NCBI RefSeq assembly: GCF_032854445.1
Contig: NC_088295.1
Coordinates: 64,707,249-64,771,248, forward strand
DNA from: Liolophura sinensis
Lineage: Eukaryota; Mollusca; Polyplacophora; Chitonida; Chitonidae
Length of the DNA stretch: 64,000 nt
Reading direction: 5' to 3'
Numbering within the stretch: position 1 is the stretch's first letter; each line of letters begins with the position of its first letter. This document shows, piece by piece, positions 12,501-27,800 of this stretch. Position numbers and translations under genes: made by a program. Under the pieces are notes generated by a model. That model made no database searches and was not told the origin of the DNA. It worked only from the letters and a program-made list of their open reading frames with translations.

Positions 12501-15500
12501 TTGCTCTTCCACATGCGAAAAGGTTGAGAAATTAGGGTATGTAAATTTTGTTTATGTTATCTTTTCTCTTTATGAGCAAAGAAACAAAACAAATCCAACA
12601 ACTAATGACATACATGTAGTCCTGGATTAGCATATAGATAGGTAGGTATCTGGATGTATTTCAAGTGTGAACAAAGCCAGCTGAAATGTGACTCAAAAAA
12701 AGGATACAAAGAAGTCTTTGCCACCATCCAGATGTAGAACTAGAATGTCTTCAATGGTTTCAGCTCCTGAGTTCAGTAGACCAGCTGCAGACTTCATTAC
12801 CTCCACCTTGATCTCCACCTCACAGGAGTAGCCTGGTCAAATAAACATAGAGGCAGGGGAGGCCCATGTTTACATAGTATAATAAATGTGACTGAAAATA
12901 GTTGACCAACATTTTTGACAGGTAACATGATACAGTCTAGTTTTTTTTTTATCTTCAGCACTAAGAGTTTTTAACTCAAAACTCCCCTACTGTAACTTCA
13001 ACTACTTCAACAGTCTCAGAGAAACAAATAGAAACCAACCATAATGCTGGTCGGCGTCGTACAAGTGAAATATTCTTGAGCATGGCGTAAAAACACCGAT
13101 CAAATAAATCAATCAAATAACCTAAACAGAAACCCCATCAGGCATAGCTGTATAAACTTTGCTTCAAATGTCTGTTTTCTATAAAAAAAAAAAAAAGCAT
13201 TAGCTATTGAAACCACAGCATGAGTGAATCGGGCACAGTTGTATAGTTTATAGTTGTATAACCTTAGCTTCAAATGCTCCTCTTTGGTGGAACAAGTAAG
13301 GAAACCATAGTCGAAGTGCATCAAGAGCAGTTAGCTTTGCTTTAAATCACTGTCCTCGGTGGAACAAACTGACTGAGGAAACTGATATGGTACAGCAGTA
13401 TAAATTTTCCATCAGAGGTCTGTCTTCCATGGAATAAATAAACAGGCTGAGGAAATCACAGTAAAGACTGCATCATTTACTGTCGTATAAACTGTGCTTC
13501 AAATGTTTGTCCCCGGGGGAAACAAACATAGAAGCGAGGAAACCATGGTGTGAATGAATTTAGTCCAGTAAAAAATTGTGGAAACATGGCAGAGCTTGGG
13601 GCAAACCTACAGCCATCCGCAGATTGCTGTCAAATCTCCCCACGTAAGCCCAGAGAGAAGCTAGCATGAGAAGGACTTAACTCACAGTGACCGCACTGGT
13701 GACAGGGTGCTGGGTCCCTGCGCCTTGCTGGCACTCTAACACCTCAGCCATGGAAGTATGATCATTACCATGACATATTAAAAACAATGTCACATTCTAC
13801 AGCAACCAACTTGTTTTGTTTGACTTACTGGTTTCCGTAAACAGTACTGATTGCCATGTATTCATCTGATCAGTGTTTAACTTCCTGCTAATAAAATTTT
13901 TTACTTACATGGTCACGATCAGATTTATGGGTGGAAGAAACTGAAGTGGTTGGAGTGGAACACAACCCTTCGCTAGATACCTGACAAACTACCTGACAAC
14001 TGCCTGAAAAACCACCTGACAACTGCCTAACAAACTACCTGACAACTGCCTGACAAACTACCTGACAAACTACCTAACAAACTACCTGACAACTGCCTGA
14101 CAAACTATCTGACAAACTGCCTGACAAACTACCTGACAAATTGCCTGACTACTGCATCTGAGTAGGGACTGCTGGATACCAAGTCGAAGGCCTATAACCA
14201 TAAGTGCCAGGGAGAACCCCTAAATATTATTGAACATACTATCATTAGTAGATGTAACAAATCTTCCAGACAACACCTGGAAGCGAGAAAGGCTGCCTTC
14301 TGAGAGATACCAACCTGGCATTATAGTAGATAAAACTGGGTCAACTGTCAACCAGGGTTTGGAGTAACTGTCATCATCTAACTTGTTGATGAATTCAAAC
14401 TGCACAGGGAGCTGTAAGATAAAATACAATGACTATACACTCTTAATACATCTAATGTATATATATAATCTATGTGTTACAGCTGAACATCAATACTGAT
14501 AACACAGTTAAGACATAAAATTAGCAAGTAAGTCATAAGTCCTTCATTCAATTAATGTATGTGTACTGTAGGCATATTCATGAGATATCCTACTGGAAAA
14601 ATGGAAGTTTTAGCAACGATACTAATATTTGGTAACTTTTATTTGATGCTAAAAATTCACTTTTTGAGAAACAGAAAACTTCATTTAATCTCGCTGTATA
14701 CATGTAAGGCCTACTTGGGCTTTAGTACAGAGATATTTGTATCACTACATGTACATATAATAGTGAGACGCTACAGCACATTAATAATACTTTGCTTTAT
14801 TCAGTAGATGTATTATATATTCTGCCAGCAACCTGCAGACCTTCCCACATACGGCCAAAGAGAAAGCCAGCATGAACTGGACTTGAACTCACAGCGATTG
14901 CATTGGTCCAAAGTATTTTATGTAAACATGTTCAGTACACAATTCAAACGCACAAAATCAGAAGTGTTACAACAGGGCTTCAAATCCCTCTACACTATAT
15001 GATCCTCGATGCTACACACTGTATTTACCAGCAAAGGTTGAGAATTTGGCATATTTCATAAAATTCCCTGTTACCTGTCCTGTATTGGCTATAGTCAAGA
15101 CCTGTACTTGGGGCTCAAAAAACTTGACATTCTTGAATTCAAACTGAGGACAGAAAACAAGTGATAAGTGAAAATCTGATGTAATTAAGTCAACTTTCAA
15201 TTGCTTAAAGTTGTTGTGACACACCGTTATAAGGGAGACAACTTTTAATCCACAAAATCAGAGACGAATTTGAAGAGATGGAAAACATTACAACAGATCA
15301 TGTACACAGTGATTGCATTTTGTAAATTAACAAGATGTTTGGGTTATAAATATGTATAACCTTGCAAAGTATGCACTCTTCAGATAATTTCAGAGATATT
15401 CTTAAACTAATAAACAATTTTCTACCCGAAATGCAATTCTGCAACAACTTTAATTTCAAGAAATTGGAAACAAAAAAATGATAGAAGTGTACATTTTAAT

Positions 15501-18500
15501 CTCACTTAAAAGCATAACAGTCTTATTTATCCCTTACCTCAGTTCTGTCAAGTTTCACCTGAGGCAAAAATTCATTTTCTAATCTATCTAATTTCTTCAT
15601 CACATCCTCATACACTTTCTTGTATCGTACTTGATCAATCACTTTCACCTGAAAAAAAATATATACAAATGTTCACTTCTGAGCTACTTCAATGCAAAAC
15701 TTAATTCATTTATCTGAAAAGAGGGTCACAACAAAAATGCATTCAATAATCTAACAACATTTAAACTCTTCATACATGAGCCAAATTGAATGAACAAAGT
15801 CATTTTACAGAAGGGTTTTCTTTCTGAAAACATTTCAGTGACACTCATTAAATGGTCTTATCCATTATATGCCTTTCCAAATCAAAAGGCCAATTCCGTT
15901 CCATAAAGGCGTTTTTCTTACCGTTAAAAAAATGACAGACAGAGAGCTGTGTATATGAACATGTGATACCAATCAAATTTACATATGCATAGGTGTAGGA
16001 AAATCTGGTTTTCAAAGACAGCAATGGGCAAATTCAAACAGATGAGTAAACTTCCTATTGTGTCTTTTATCTGTTCAGGACTTCTATGACTTGATCTTAC
16101 CGCTACTTCAAACAAGGACAGGACAGGCTTGTGGTCAGAGACTCGGAGTTTGGGCTGACTAGTGTAGTACTTCTGCTTAATGCCACTGCCCTTCCACAGG
16201 ATTCTGTCACACCAGGCCGGAGCTCGGTTCTTCTCACTGAAACAAAGTGTGATCAGTATACCACTTCCACCTCTAAATGGGGGTAATTTTGAGACCAAAA
16301 TATCACAACAAGTTACCTATACAGATTTCCATGCAACTTGGCAAAAAAATCCAAAATCAGGAATGCTGTAATTCACATGGTATGCCTCTGTCAGTGACTG
16401 AGATTCTTTCAGGAAACAAATGAAGAATGAACAAATTATACACTGAAAAGGTAAGTCAATTACTTTCATTCTACATATCATTAAGCGACAACCTGAAAAT
16501 AACATGTCAGAACAAATTTTGCACAGCTTTGCGCAATGTCAGGATCAGGAAACATCATAACAGCAAAGCCACACTGTGTACACTGGTTTAAAACCGAAAG
16601 TGAAAGTGGTAATTTCACACACAGACCTGCCATCCCAATCATCTGAGCCAGGCGTATACTTGTAGGAAGGACGGAATGTAATTTCATGCTCATTGTAACC
16701 CTTGAATATATCAGAATTGGGCCCCATCTGTTGGAATAGCTGAAACAAAAGATTGCTGTTTAAACACCATGTTCACAGGTAATGGGACAATCTAAAGACA
16801 GTCTCATTACAGGAATAGTTCATCATAAAAACTTTCTTAAATTCTGTACATGTGTGATAACGAGATGATGCCAGGGTTGGTGGGGGTGGTGGTGGGGGAG
16901 GGTGGGGTTGAGGGGGGAGGGGATATTTACCGTTGACATACACATGACCATACTCACTGAGGTTCACTGTACTGCTAATTTGTATTACCCTACAACATAT
17001 TTAGGGGTCCACGCTAGTTCCTAGCGGGACACTGCTTGAAATCGTTCGGATGATTATTATTATTATTATCATTCTTAGTCAACTTAGTTAAAATGGCAAT
17101 ATCTCTAAAACTGGTCAAGGTAGAAAAAGCAAACTTTGCAGCCTTACTGAGGAACATATGAAGCAAATGTTTGTTTTGTTCTGTTTTACCAGTCGCATGA
17201 TTTAGCAGCCATTATGAATTTTATTGATAAGCTAAAAAAAACTCTTCTTCTCCAAAATGGCTTAACCTGTAGAGATTTTTAATACTGCTTAAAACTATTG
17301 AACACACACAGTATCTGGTGCCCCCTGATGTTAGGATGTTAGGATTGCAAATCTGCAAGAATTATTTTGTACTATGTGTTGTTTTAATGTTATGACCAAA
17401 CAACCCTCAAAAATTTGACAAAACCCTACTATGTAAACAACACTGGAGCTTCGCGCTAGACTGCAGTTCGCGGGAACGGGCATCAGTTCTGCAACAATGT
17501 ATTCTTTCTGTCTTTTGTACTCGTCCAGCAGCTGGAAATCAAAGCCACCTAATCTCAATGCTAGTCTTCAGTACTTGGCCAATTGTAAATGACGACTGGC
17601 GGTCTAGGGTTCAAATCCAATACATTCATTTCCACTTGTTATTTCATGCTTTTTCCCATGGTCATGAACTGTATAAACACCAGACTACCAGAGGTGGTAA
17701 AAGACTAGTAGCGTGGACCTGGCAAAGCTGTTGGATAACAGCTTTAATTTCATCTTTTTGTTACATAAATTCACATTTTCTTACATCTCAAGGCACATTT
17801 TAAAACATTTTAGACATCTTTTTTTACATATATACTTTCAGTTTCACGTGTTTCTATCAGCTCATAACAAGGCTCTGACAGGGATCTTTAGCTGTTTTGA
17901 CAACTCGCAACTGCTGCACAGTGTATTCATTTATTCAATGATGTATCCTTCTACTACTAAATGTAAGACAAATAAATTTCAGCACCTGGGCATTGCAGGA
18001 CAAAATCATAGTTAGCTTGTTCCAACACATTGATCATTTTGGTCTTGAAAGCATCCTCTTGTGACCCTCTTTTCAGTTCAATGGGTTGCATATTCAGTTC
18101 TTTTTTTGTAAATGGTAGTAAGGAAGGACAGGTAAGAATCCCTGACACTATACAAGACTGTCTGATATCAACAGCAGATAATACTGCACATATTCCTACA
18201 GAATATTTCCTAAAAAAAACTTTTTCAGTGGAGATCACGCCTACAATTTAAAAAATTGACACTAAAATGACTTCTTTGTGTCACTTAGGGCGCAAGTTTC
18301 ATAAAACTGTGCAAATTATTTCTCTACAAACCATAGTTCTCTCAGAGTGTTTCAAAATACTGTTCACAGAAGCAAATGAACAAGTTGAAGAATTGGGGAA
18401 AAAGCTCACCTGATCATGCCGGAAAAGTTTGTCATACTCCTTCTTAGATATCAAGGATTTAACACTATCAATATCTATGTCAGACAATCTGTAGTTGAGA

Positions 18501-18821
18501 TCCCCAATCCAGAATATCACGCTGTAAAAAAATTTTTAAAAATAATGATAATAACTGCAGTGAAAAACTTAGTCATTACAAATTTACATTATTCACATTT
18601 GTCATTACAAACTTACATTATTCACATTTGTCATTACAAACTTACATTATTCACATTTGTCATTACAAACTTAAATTATTCACATTTGTCATTACAAATT
18701 CACATTTGATTGCTTCCGTGTTCATTCCTGCCATTGCAATGATGTCATGTGGCAAAACTCATAACCTATTACTCATGCATTCACCCATTCAGCTCAGACT
18801 GGAGTCCTATCACAATGGCCT

Positions 18822-18876
<55 letters not shown>

Positions 18877-21800
18877 GCACAGCGTTGCAAACAGCACAAT
18901 ACTGGCTCACTGGAACACTACAGTTGTATGTCAAAGACACTAGAGATTATATTACACACGACAGCGCATTCATATTAGACTAACAGTACATAGAATAACC
19001 CAATTAAACCAATCAAATAAGGAGAAGCACTGACAGTATTACTATAAGCATCACGTACTAGAGGTGCAAAGGGTGTGAATATTTTGGTTTGAACATACTC
19101 AGAATCAAAATTTTTATTTGGTACATGTGTTTTGCTTTGCACATATTTCCCAATGCAATAGTCATCCACTTTTTAAGGGTGCCGGATATATGCGTTCTGT
19201 GAAACTCACTCACAACAAGAGCCCAGGAAAACACATGAAAGACCCAGGGAAACACACCAAACTTTAACATGTTCTAGTAGACCCTGGTAAAATTAGTAGG
19301 TGAGATTACCAAGCCTCTCCCTGCTCTAAGGACTGAACCTGGTTTTCCCACTTGGCATATTACATGCACATATCACTTACTCATGTTCTGAAATGGTCAA
19401 TGGAGGGACAAATGTCTTAAATCTCATCTTAGAATTGATGTCTCGATAATCCTGAAAACAGAATTGAAACAGCAAAACTTTTGTACATGTATTACTAGAC
19501 TTATTTAAAGACAACTCATAATTGCTTTGCCTTTAATAATATTAAATAATATCATGCTTTTAATACAAAACATTTAAATTTGGATCAAAATTGTTGAAAG
19601 TCAGAGCAATGAAAGTTCACAGTCTGTAGTACTGTTTATCTGTAAAGCAATAAACCAGCCTAATATTCATTCAATACTTGCACATGTAGGTGTATGAAAT
19701 TTATAAACAATTTACATATCATTGTCAAGCATATATGCATACATACACACAGGTGCATACATACATTTCATTGGACATACTGTAACTTCATGTACACAGG
19801 TATCAAAATATGTTACTCCTTTTATTGTAGCCCAATGTAATGACAAGAAAAAACAGCTTGAAATTAACAGGAATTATTTCTTTCAATGAGTGACTTAATA
19901 CACTTGTTAACACTACAGAGCTGTACCTGAAAGAAACATTTAACTTTGACCTTTACCTGATTACGCCTTTCCCATTCGTCCTGATGTGCTGCCAGATGAG
20001 AGTTGACAAAGCAGAATGACGTATTGTGTACTGTAAACCTAACTGCCACGCCTCCTTTATTGCCCTACAAAAAATATTACAAATACATGTCTTCTATTTA
20101 TATTTTCAACTAGGAAATATCAACCAAACCACTGCTGGCCACGAATAGCACTAGACGAAAACAGGAAGTGCACAACTAATGTTTGTCACCGAATGTAATT
20201 AGAGTGCTGGTGCTGGGATATCTACTGAAATCATTCGGATTATTTTTCTTCTGTTTTCTTGAAAGCTTTAAGAGCTGTACAGGAAAAGTTTTCACTGGAT
20301 GTTGTTGAAGTTTGGTGATTTTAGGAACAAGGTTACGAGGCAAATTTTGGCTCTTTTTGGCTATCTTTGGTCACATAACATGGCGGTCATCTTGGATTTT
20401 GATCAAAAACTTTAAAAATCATCTTCTCAGGAACCAACGAACGGATTCTTTTGAAATTTGACGTACTTGTAGAGTGATCCCAGTAAGAACAAGTTTGAAA
20501 AAAGCTTAGACATGCACTGAAAACTTTGGAAGCTCTCCATTGGTCAACCTTATTTTCATGTATTCTGGTGTATTCGGCAACAATGATTCTGCTTTCAGAT
20601 TTTGCCTATCTTTGTAACTTTTTGAGATATGCTCAAAAACTTTTTTCATTCACGTAATTTCAATGGCCTGTAACTCAAGAGCTACAAAAGCTACAAATCT
20701 GAGGCCTGCACCAAATTGTAGCCCAAGACGTAGTTTTCGGTGCATGCCAAAAGGTATGAGCTACAATCTACAGATTTCTCAACAGAAATATTTAAATGAC
20801 ACCATCTTACTTCAGAAATAGAAATGTAAGCCTGCGCATTTAACATAGACTTTGGAGGCAACTATGTATTACTACACATGTGCTGCAGGTAACCTGCCCC
20901 ATAGACTGACCGTACGGCACAAAAACAGAGAAATGAACAACTCTTCCCTCTCTCCACAGCTATCAATGAACAATTTTCAATGTTTGCATGTAAGCCAGCC
21001 CTATTCGCAATGCATCATGGGTAATTCTCAACAATCATGACGGCATTCCCCCATACCCCTGTGCTATCAGCATTGTAAGTCCAAAGCAATGGCGAAATAT
21101 ACGAAAAATGTTTACCTACACATATACTCTGAGTCATGGCTAGCCTAAAACATGTTATTTTTTTTACGCCAAATTCAACCGTTAAAGCAATATTGTGGTT
21201 TCCAGTTACAATTCAGGTCAAGACCTTACATGCGCGTAAGGAAGAGATGCCACACAGAAAAGTAACTACGAAACCATATGCCATGCCTTTCGACTGAGAA
21301 TCTTTTTTAAAGAAAACAACACACAACACCGCTTATTCCTTCTCACTATATGGACCAAAATTTCATATATATATATAGTCTCCCAACATTTCCTGTCATC
21401 TACATGCACTTTGTCCTCACCCGTACTCAAAACTGAACTGAGCTCAGGTTAATCAGATAGGACACTAGAGTGGGCTGATTGTGCACCAGTAACCTGAAAT
21501 GTACATAGTTAAACAGCTGTGGTGGTTTTCAGCACAATACGCATTATACATGATATGTGGTAGTGTGGGTTTCAAACCCAGTTGATTACTTTTCATCTCT
21601 GTCATGCTTTTACTTCATGTTGCCTGTTTTTGTAAATACTGTTACAATTTGTACATGCAGGTTGAATGTGTTGAATTTTACATTGTCTGTGTACTTTGGC
21701 AGTTGAATAAAGCTATTCGTTGTTATGTGTGTTAGCATCTGGTGGTATACAAATGTTTTCTAAAGCTCAATTTTTCCGATCATGGCAAAATTAGTTCAGT

Positions 21801-24800
21801 GAATTACGTTTACAGTGTTGTTCTTTTTTGACATTCAGTTGGGCCTTGATGCTTGGCCACCGGTATCGCTTTATTACATTCACTTATTTATACATGGCAG
21901 TACAATTACATTTCACTGATGAAAGGTAATGACAGCTTCCAAAGCCGAGTGCATAACAGTACTAAAGTGCCGGCCCCCATGATAGCTGCTCTGTTACAGC
22001 CTACTCACCGGAAATATTTACACCACTTACCATGATACCCATAATTCCTGTGGGAACACTCTCAGAATCCACCAAAGTAACATTTTTCCATAAATCCTTT
22101 TTTACATAGACAATCAACATGATCCCAACCAGTCGAACGAGTTTCACCTGAAAACAGAAAATGTGGCATGATGTGACCTTACATGACCCCTGCATGGATC
22201 AGAACCAATTCTTACCAAACATTTACACGTATTTACTTATTCCTACAACAGTGGGCAGTTCTGCGAGTGGGGGTTTCATAGGACAACTGGCCACTGGCTT
22301 TTGGAAATTAACTGACAAAACTTTCCACTTGTGGTTCCATACATGTAGATAATGCCAGGTCAAGCTGTGTCAGATTATGTCCTATTGGTCAAAGGTCAGC
22401 AATCTCAGCTGAACTTCATGCAAGACCACCTCAACAGTTTTACAAGCATTATTGACCATTAATGGCCTTGAAAACAGTCAGCGGAGGCATGAAAGATATT
22501 ACATAAGATGGGAATTTTTCCCAACCATTTAATACATAAGTTGTACTTCATAGAAATCTAAAAGATCTTTTACAGTAAAAAACAAAATTTCGCTTACTTC
22601 AATTCCTTGAGATCTTACTTCAACCATTTTTTAAAACTGCAACATTGTATCTTCTGCTATATAACACAACAACTTTGGTAAAAACAGCATATGCCATACC
22701 ATTTTGTATTTTTGTTTCAGATGCAAAGCTTCCTCTACAAATCTCTTCCAATCTAATTCTCTTGCAGATTCAGAAAAGATGAATGCTTCTTTGCTCAAAT
22801 CTAACTCTTGAAATCTATCAAACAAAACAAACATGTGGTTTAAATAAAACAGCAATACAAATTATAATATTCAATAATGTTCAGAGCCATACAATCATGT
22901 ACCTTGTATGTAACACATTCAAGTGCTTTCAGGGATTAGGACCTACATGTACTTGAACAAGGTTAGCCGTACTTGATTTATTCCTTTTCTCTGGTTGGTG
23001 TTTTACGTCGTACTCAAGAATATTTCACTTACACAACGGTGGCCAGCATTGCGGTGGGAGGAAACCGGGCAACCCATGATCATTCACAGCTTTCTGGCAG
23101 ACCTACCCACGTACTGCCGGAGAGGTAGCCAGCATGAGCTGGACTTGAATTCACATTGCATTGGTGAGAGCTTCCAGTCATTGTGCTATGCTATCGCGTT
23201 AACCACCTCAGCCACACAGGCTTCCACCCCTACTTGAATAGATGACAGTAATATCATAATGATCATCAATATCTCACAGAAATCCATTGCCAAGTTGGTA
23301 AAGGAAATCTCAGGATATCATAACTTTTGACAACTGGCTACAAAACTGCTTCAGTTATTTTTAAATACAGAAAACTTAAATCGATAATCCAAGCAGATTC
23401 TGAATTCTGAATAAATTCTCGGCATAACAAGTTAGAAAATAGAAACTCAAACCTCAAATTATTATCATATTAAACTAGGAGAGACCTCACCCATATATGC
23501 TTTATGAACACGATGATATGAACACACTAAACACATTAAACTGACAAATGAATTCATACTGACCCTATGGCATAGATGTCTGGGGGCTGGGAATCGGGTG
23601 ACAGCCAGGGTACAAGGTTCTCAGCGGGTGCCTGACCGTTCACATTCCACGTGCCACAGAATACCCTGCATGACATATCACAATTAACAGGCGCAATCAT
23701 ACCAATACAGCATTCCCCAACTGGAACCTTCTATTCAAACTAATATATTTATCTGGTTAGGTGAGAAACTTCCTATTAATTAACTTTGTCATTTCTTTAA
23801 TGTATAAAAAAATAAAAAGAGGTGTTAATCCTTGAAAAGTAAAAGCAATGGTACATGCTATAAATTGATACATTAGAAACATTTGGAAAAACACAAGTTT
23901 TTCTTCATGAAATATATTATAGAAAGGCAGTTAAGAGGAAAAATCTCCTTCAAAAGAGTCCTTCATTAAAACATTACATGAATTGATCATGGTGTACAAC
24001 ACCTCTGTAAATATAAGTTTCTCTCAAGATGAGTTCATGAAACTGATACATATTGTCAATAAACACACAAATAAGAGATTCTGCTATAAAGTACCACACT
24101 ATCCACAAAGCAGACCCACCTAATGGTCTCTGTGTTGACAAACTCAGATTCTCTGTCGGCCATGTAATGTTTGACAAATGTTTCTCGAGCCGTCACAGGT
24201 TTAGGAGTCGGCAAGCCCAGCTGTTTATGAAGACTGCTCTCCACACTGTCTGGATTTCTGAGGGAAATAAAACATCATGTTAGATAAGATATTTGCAAAA
24301 ACTTACATCTGCAAAAACGTGTGAATTACCCGAAACAAACAAGCATTTTCCCAGGAGAATACTTGCATGGCCGTCCGTGAGGAAACTTCCATGGTCTCCT
24401 ATGAGGAAACTTTCATAAGAAATCATCCACGAGAAACATTCAGTGTTTGTCATCCACAAGGAAACCCTCATGATTGCCCATGGAAATTGTACTAGTGTTC
24501 ATAAACACCCAGTGTCCTCCTCAAGGAAACCCTCATGATTGCCCATGGAAATTGTAGTAGTGTTCATAAACACCCAGTGTCCTCCTCAAGGAAACTTCCA
24601 TGATTGCCCATAGAGCAACTCATATGAACGTCTATTGGCACCCATGAGGGAACATCTTGTGTCAGTCACAAGGAAATTTCCAATATCACACATGAGGAAA
24701 CTCATGGACAGCCATGACGAATTTCTGTGGTGGATCATGAGCACTCCTCAGGCAAAATGGATGATTACCTTTATGGAAATTGGCAAGGCCTAGAAGTTGC

Positions 24801-27800
24801 TTATATTGTTTATCTGGCCAATAAGAAATATTGAGATAAAAATCACATTTGCAAGTGGTGAAGACCTATTTTCTGATCCAGGGCAACATTCTGTGGTTTG
24901 ATAACAGATAAACCAGTATGACTTACATAGTAAACACCTTTCATTTCAACTGGTTGTTTGTCACATCATTGCACTCAATGTTTGTTTTGTGTTTTCAAGG
25001 TGTTTCACAATGCTTTGGATTAACTGATTGTTTTACTTGTTTATTTGATTGGTGTTTTACTCTGTACTCAAGAATATTTCACTTATATGGTGGGAGAAAA
25101 CTGGGCAGAGCCCTGAAACTCACAGCGAAAGCATTGGTGGGAGGTTCCTGGGTCATTGCACCGTGCTGGCGAATTGATTATTTAAAGTAGCATGCAAGAA
25201 TATTTAACTTGTCTGAAGTCGTTCAATATCATTTGTGGTTGCCTCCCCTCGAGGAAACTTACGTCGGTGCCCATGAGTCCAGGGAATCCTTGCTGACTGC
25301 TGGTGACAGTTTACTCTGAAGGTAAGGATCTGTGAAATGATCATCCACTATAGGCAGGATATCCTTGTCCTTTTCACCTGTCAACAGATGGGGGAAAAGT
25401 ATACTATATGCAAGTGTCTGGAATGTCTTGAATTAAAACAATTAGAATATTATGACCATTTGCTAGCCAAAGTACACTCTTTAAAAGAAAACCATTTTAA
25501 ACTAAAAACAATATAAATAAAATTTGATCTTAATACCATACTTATTATAATACCAAACTAATGTGAGTTTAGTCCAGACCAAAGTCAATATCAGGCTTAA
25601 CAGTTAATGCGCTTCTGAACAAGTGGGGCCAGGAGCTAGACTGAATAGTACGGATACAAATTCATTAATACTCATTACTCATTAAGATACATACAATTAC
25701 ACGTATCACTGAGATTACATATTTTACACTCATGTTAACACATACTTACTATGCTGGGCTGACAAAAGGTTTTGTGTGGTGGTCAAGGGGAGGTAAGCGT
25801 TGGCGGGATACATATAATTAGGGGTATTATCTACTGGCACATCCATACCTACATGCAAACCCAGCAAGTCTAGAACAGCAAATAACACACAAACTAGACA
25901 ACTACAGTTAGTACAAATCATAACAACAGTCAACTACGAGTAAGAACAATGTTAAACTGATCTACAGCACAGCTAGATCCCTGGGGTAAGCAACCCACAG
26001 GCTAGATGGAAGGATTGGCGCATTGCATAGGACAATGGCTATATAAAAACATGGTTAAGGGATGTATGGAATGATGATTATCGGGGGATGTTTGTAAAGG
26101 TGAATGAAAGGATATGATGATGAATAGGATGTATGTATGAATAAAACCATGGTTGTATAGTATGACTGTTGTACTACACGACAGTAGTATAGGGCAATGT
26201 TGTACAAGTTGAAGGCTCAACAGAAAGATTTAGAGGATGACGGTGGTATGAGATGATGTATTGCAACAGTTGTGCAGGATGATGGTTATTTAGCATGAAG
26301 ATTGAATAGGCTGATTGTTATAAAGAATGATGATTGTGCAAGGTGATGGTTGTATGTAATGATTATTGTGTAAAGTGATGGTTGTATGAAATGATTATTG
26401 TGTAAGGTGATGGTTGTATGGAATGATTATTGTGTAAGGTGATGGTTGTATGGAATGATTATTGTGTAGGGTGATGGTTGTATGAAATAATGATTGTGTA
26501 GGGTGATGGTCGTATGAAATGATGATTGTGCAAGGTGATGGTTGCATGGAATGATAATTGTGTAAGGTGATGGTTGTATGGAATGATGATGGTGCAAGGT
26601 GACAGTTGTATGGAATGATTGTGTAAGGTGATGGTTGTATGGAATGATTGTGTAAGGTGATGGTTGTATGGAATGAGGATTGTGTAAGGTGAAGGCTAGA
26701 ATGATTGTGTAAGGTGATGGTTGTATAGAATGATGATTGTGTAAGGTGATGGTTGTATGGAATGATGATTGTGTAAGTTGATGGTTGTATCTTGATTGTG
26801 TAAGGTGATGGTTGTATGGAATGAGGATTGCGTAAGGTGATGGTTGTATGGAATGACGATTGTGCAAGATGATGTTTGTATGAAATGATGACTGTGTAAG
26901 GTGATGGTTGTATCTTGATTGTGTAAGGTGATGGTTGTATGGAATGATGATTGTGTAAGGTGATGGCTGTATGGAATAATTGTGCAAAGTGATGGTTGAT
27001 TAGAATGATGATTGTGTAAGGTGATGGTTGTATGGAATGCTGATTGTTGTACAGAATGATGGTTTCATAGAATGATGATTGATTAGGATGACTGTTGTAT
27101 GGGATGGTAGTTGCACAGAATGATGATTGTGTCAGGTGATGGTTGTATGGAATGATGATTGTGTAAGTTGATTGTTGTATGGAATGATGATTGTGTAAGT
27201 TGATGGTTGTATGGAATGATGATTGTGTACAGTGATGGTTGTATGGAATGATGATTGTGTACGGTGATGGTTGTACAAAATGATGATTGTGCAAGGTGAT
27301 TGTTGATTAGAATGATGATTGTGTAAGGTGATGGTTGTATGGAATGCTGATTGTTGTACAGAATGATGGTTTCATAGAATGATGATTGATTAGGATGACT
27401 GTTGTATGGGATGGTAGTTGCACAGAATAATTATTGTGTAAGGTGATGGTTGTATGGAATGATGATTGTGTAAGGTGATGGTTGAATAGAATGATGATTG
27501 ATTAGGATGATTGTTGTATGGAATGTTAATGTTACAGGATGATTGTTGTATGGAATGTTGGTGGTACAGGAGGATTGTCATATGGGATGGTAGTTGTATA
27601 GAATGACAGTTGTGCAAAATTACTACAACTGATAAATTTTGCATCTATGCCAAAAGTGACTTAAGATCTAGCTGTGCCATAACAATTTAAACACTGACAA
27701 AAAGAAATGCAAACAAACAGGGAAAGGAAAAAAGTAAACAAATGTCAAGCTTTTTGAGATACTTTTGATGATCACTGTCTTATTTCACAGGGATGAGCAT

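Noticed and set aside
26395-27294. 299-codon minus-strand ORF
   Set aside because: It lies wholly within the 32-bp minisatellite and simply reads the repeat in rotating phases; there is no start context or domain.
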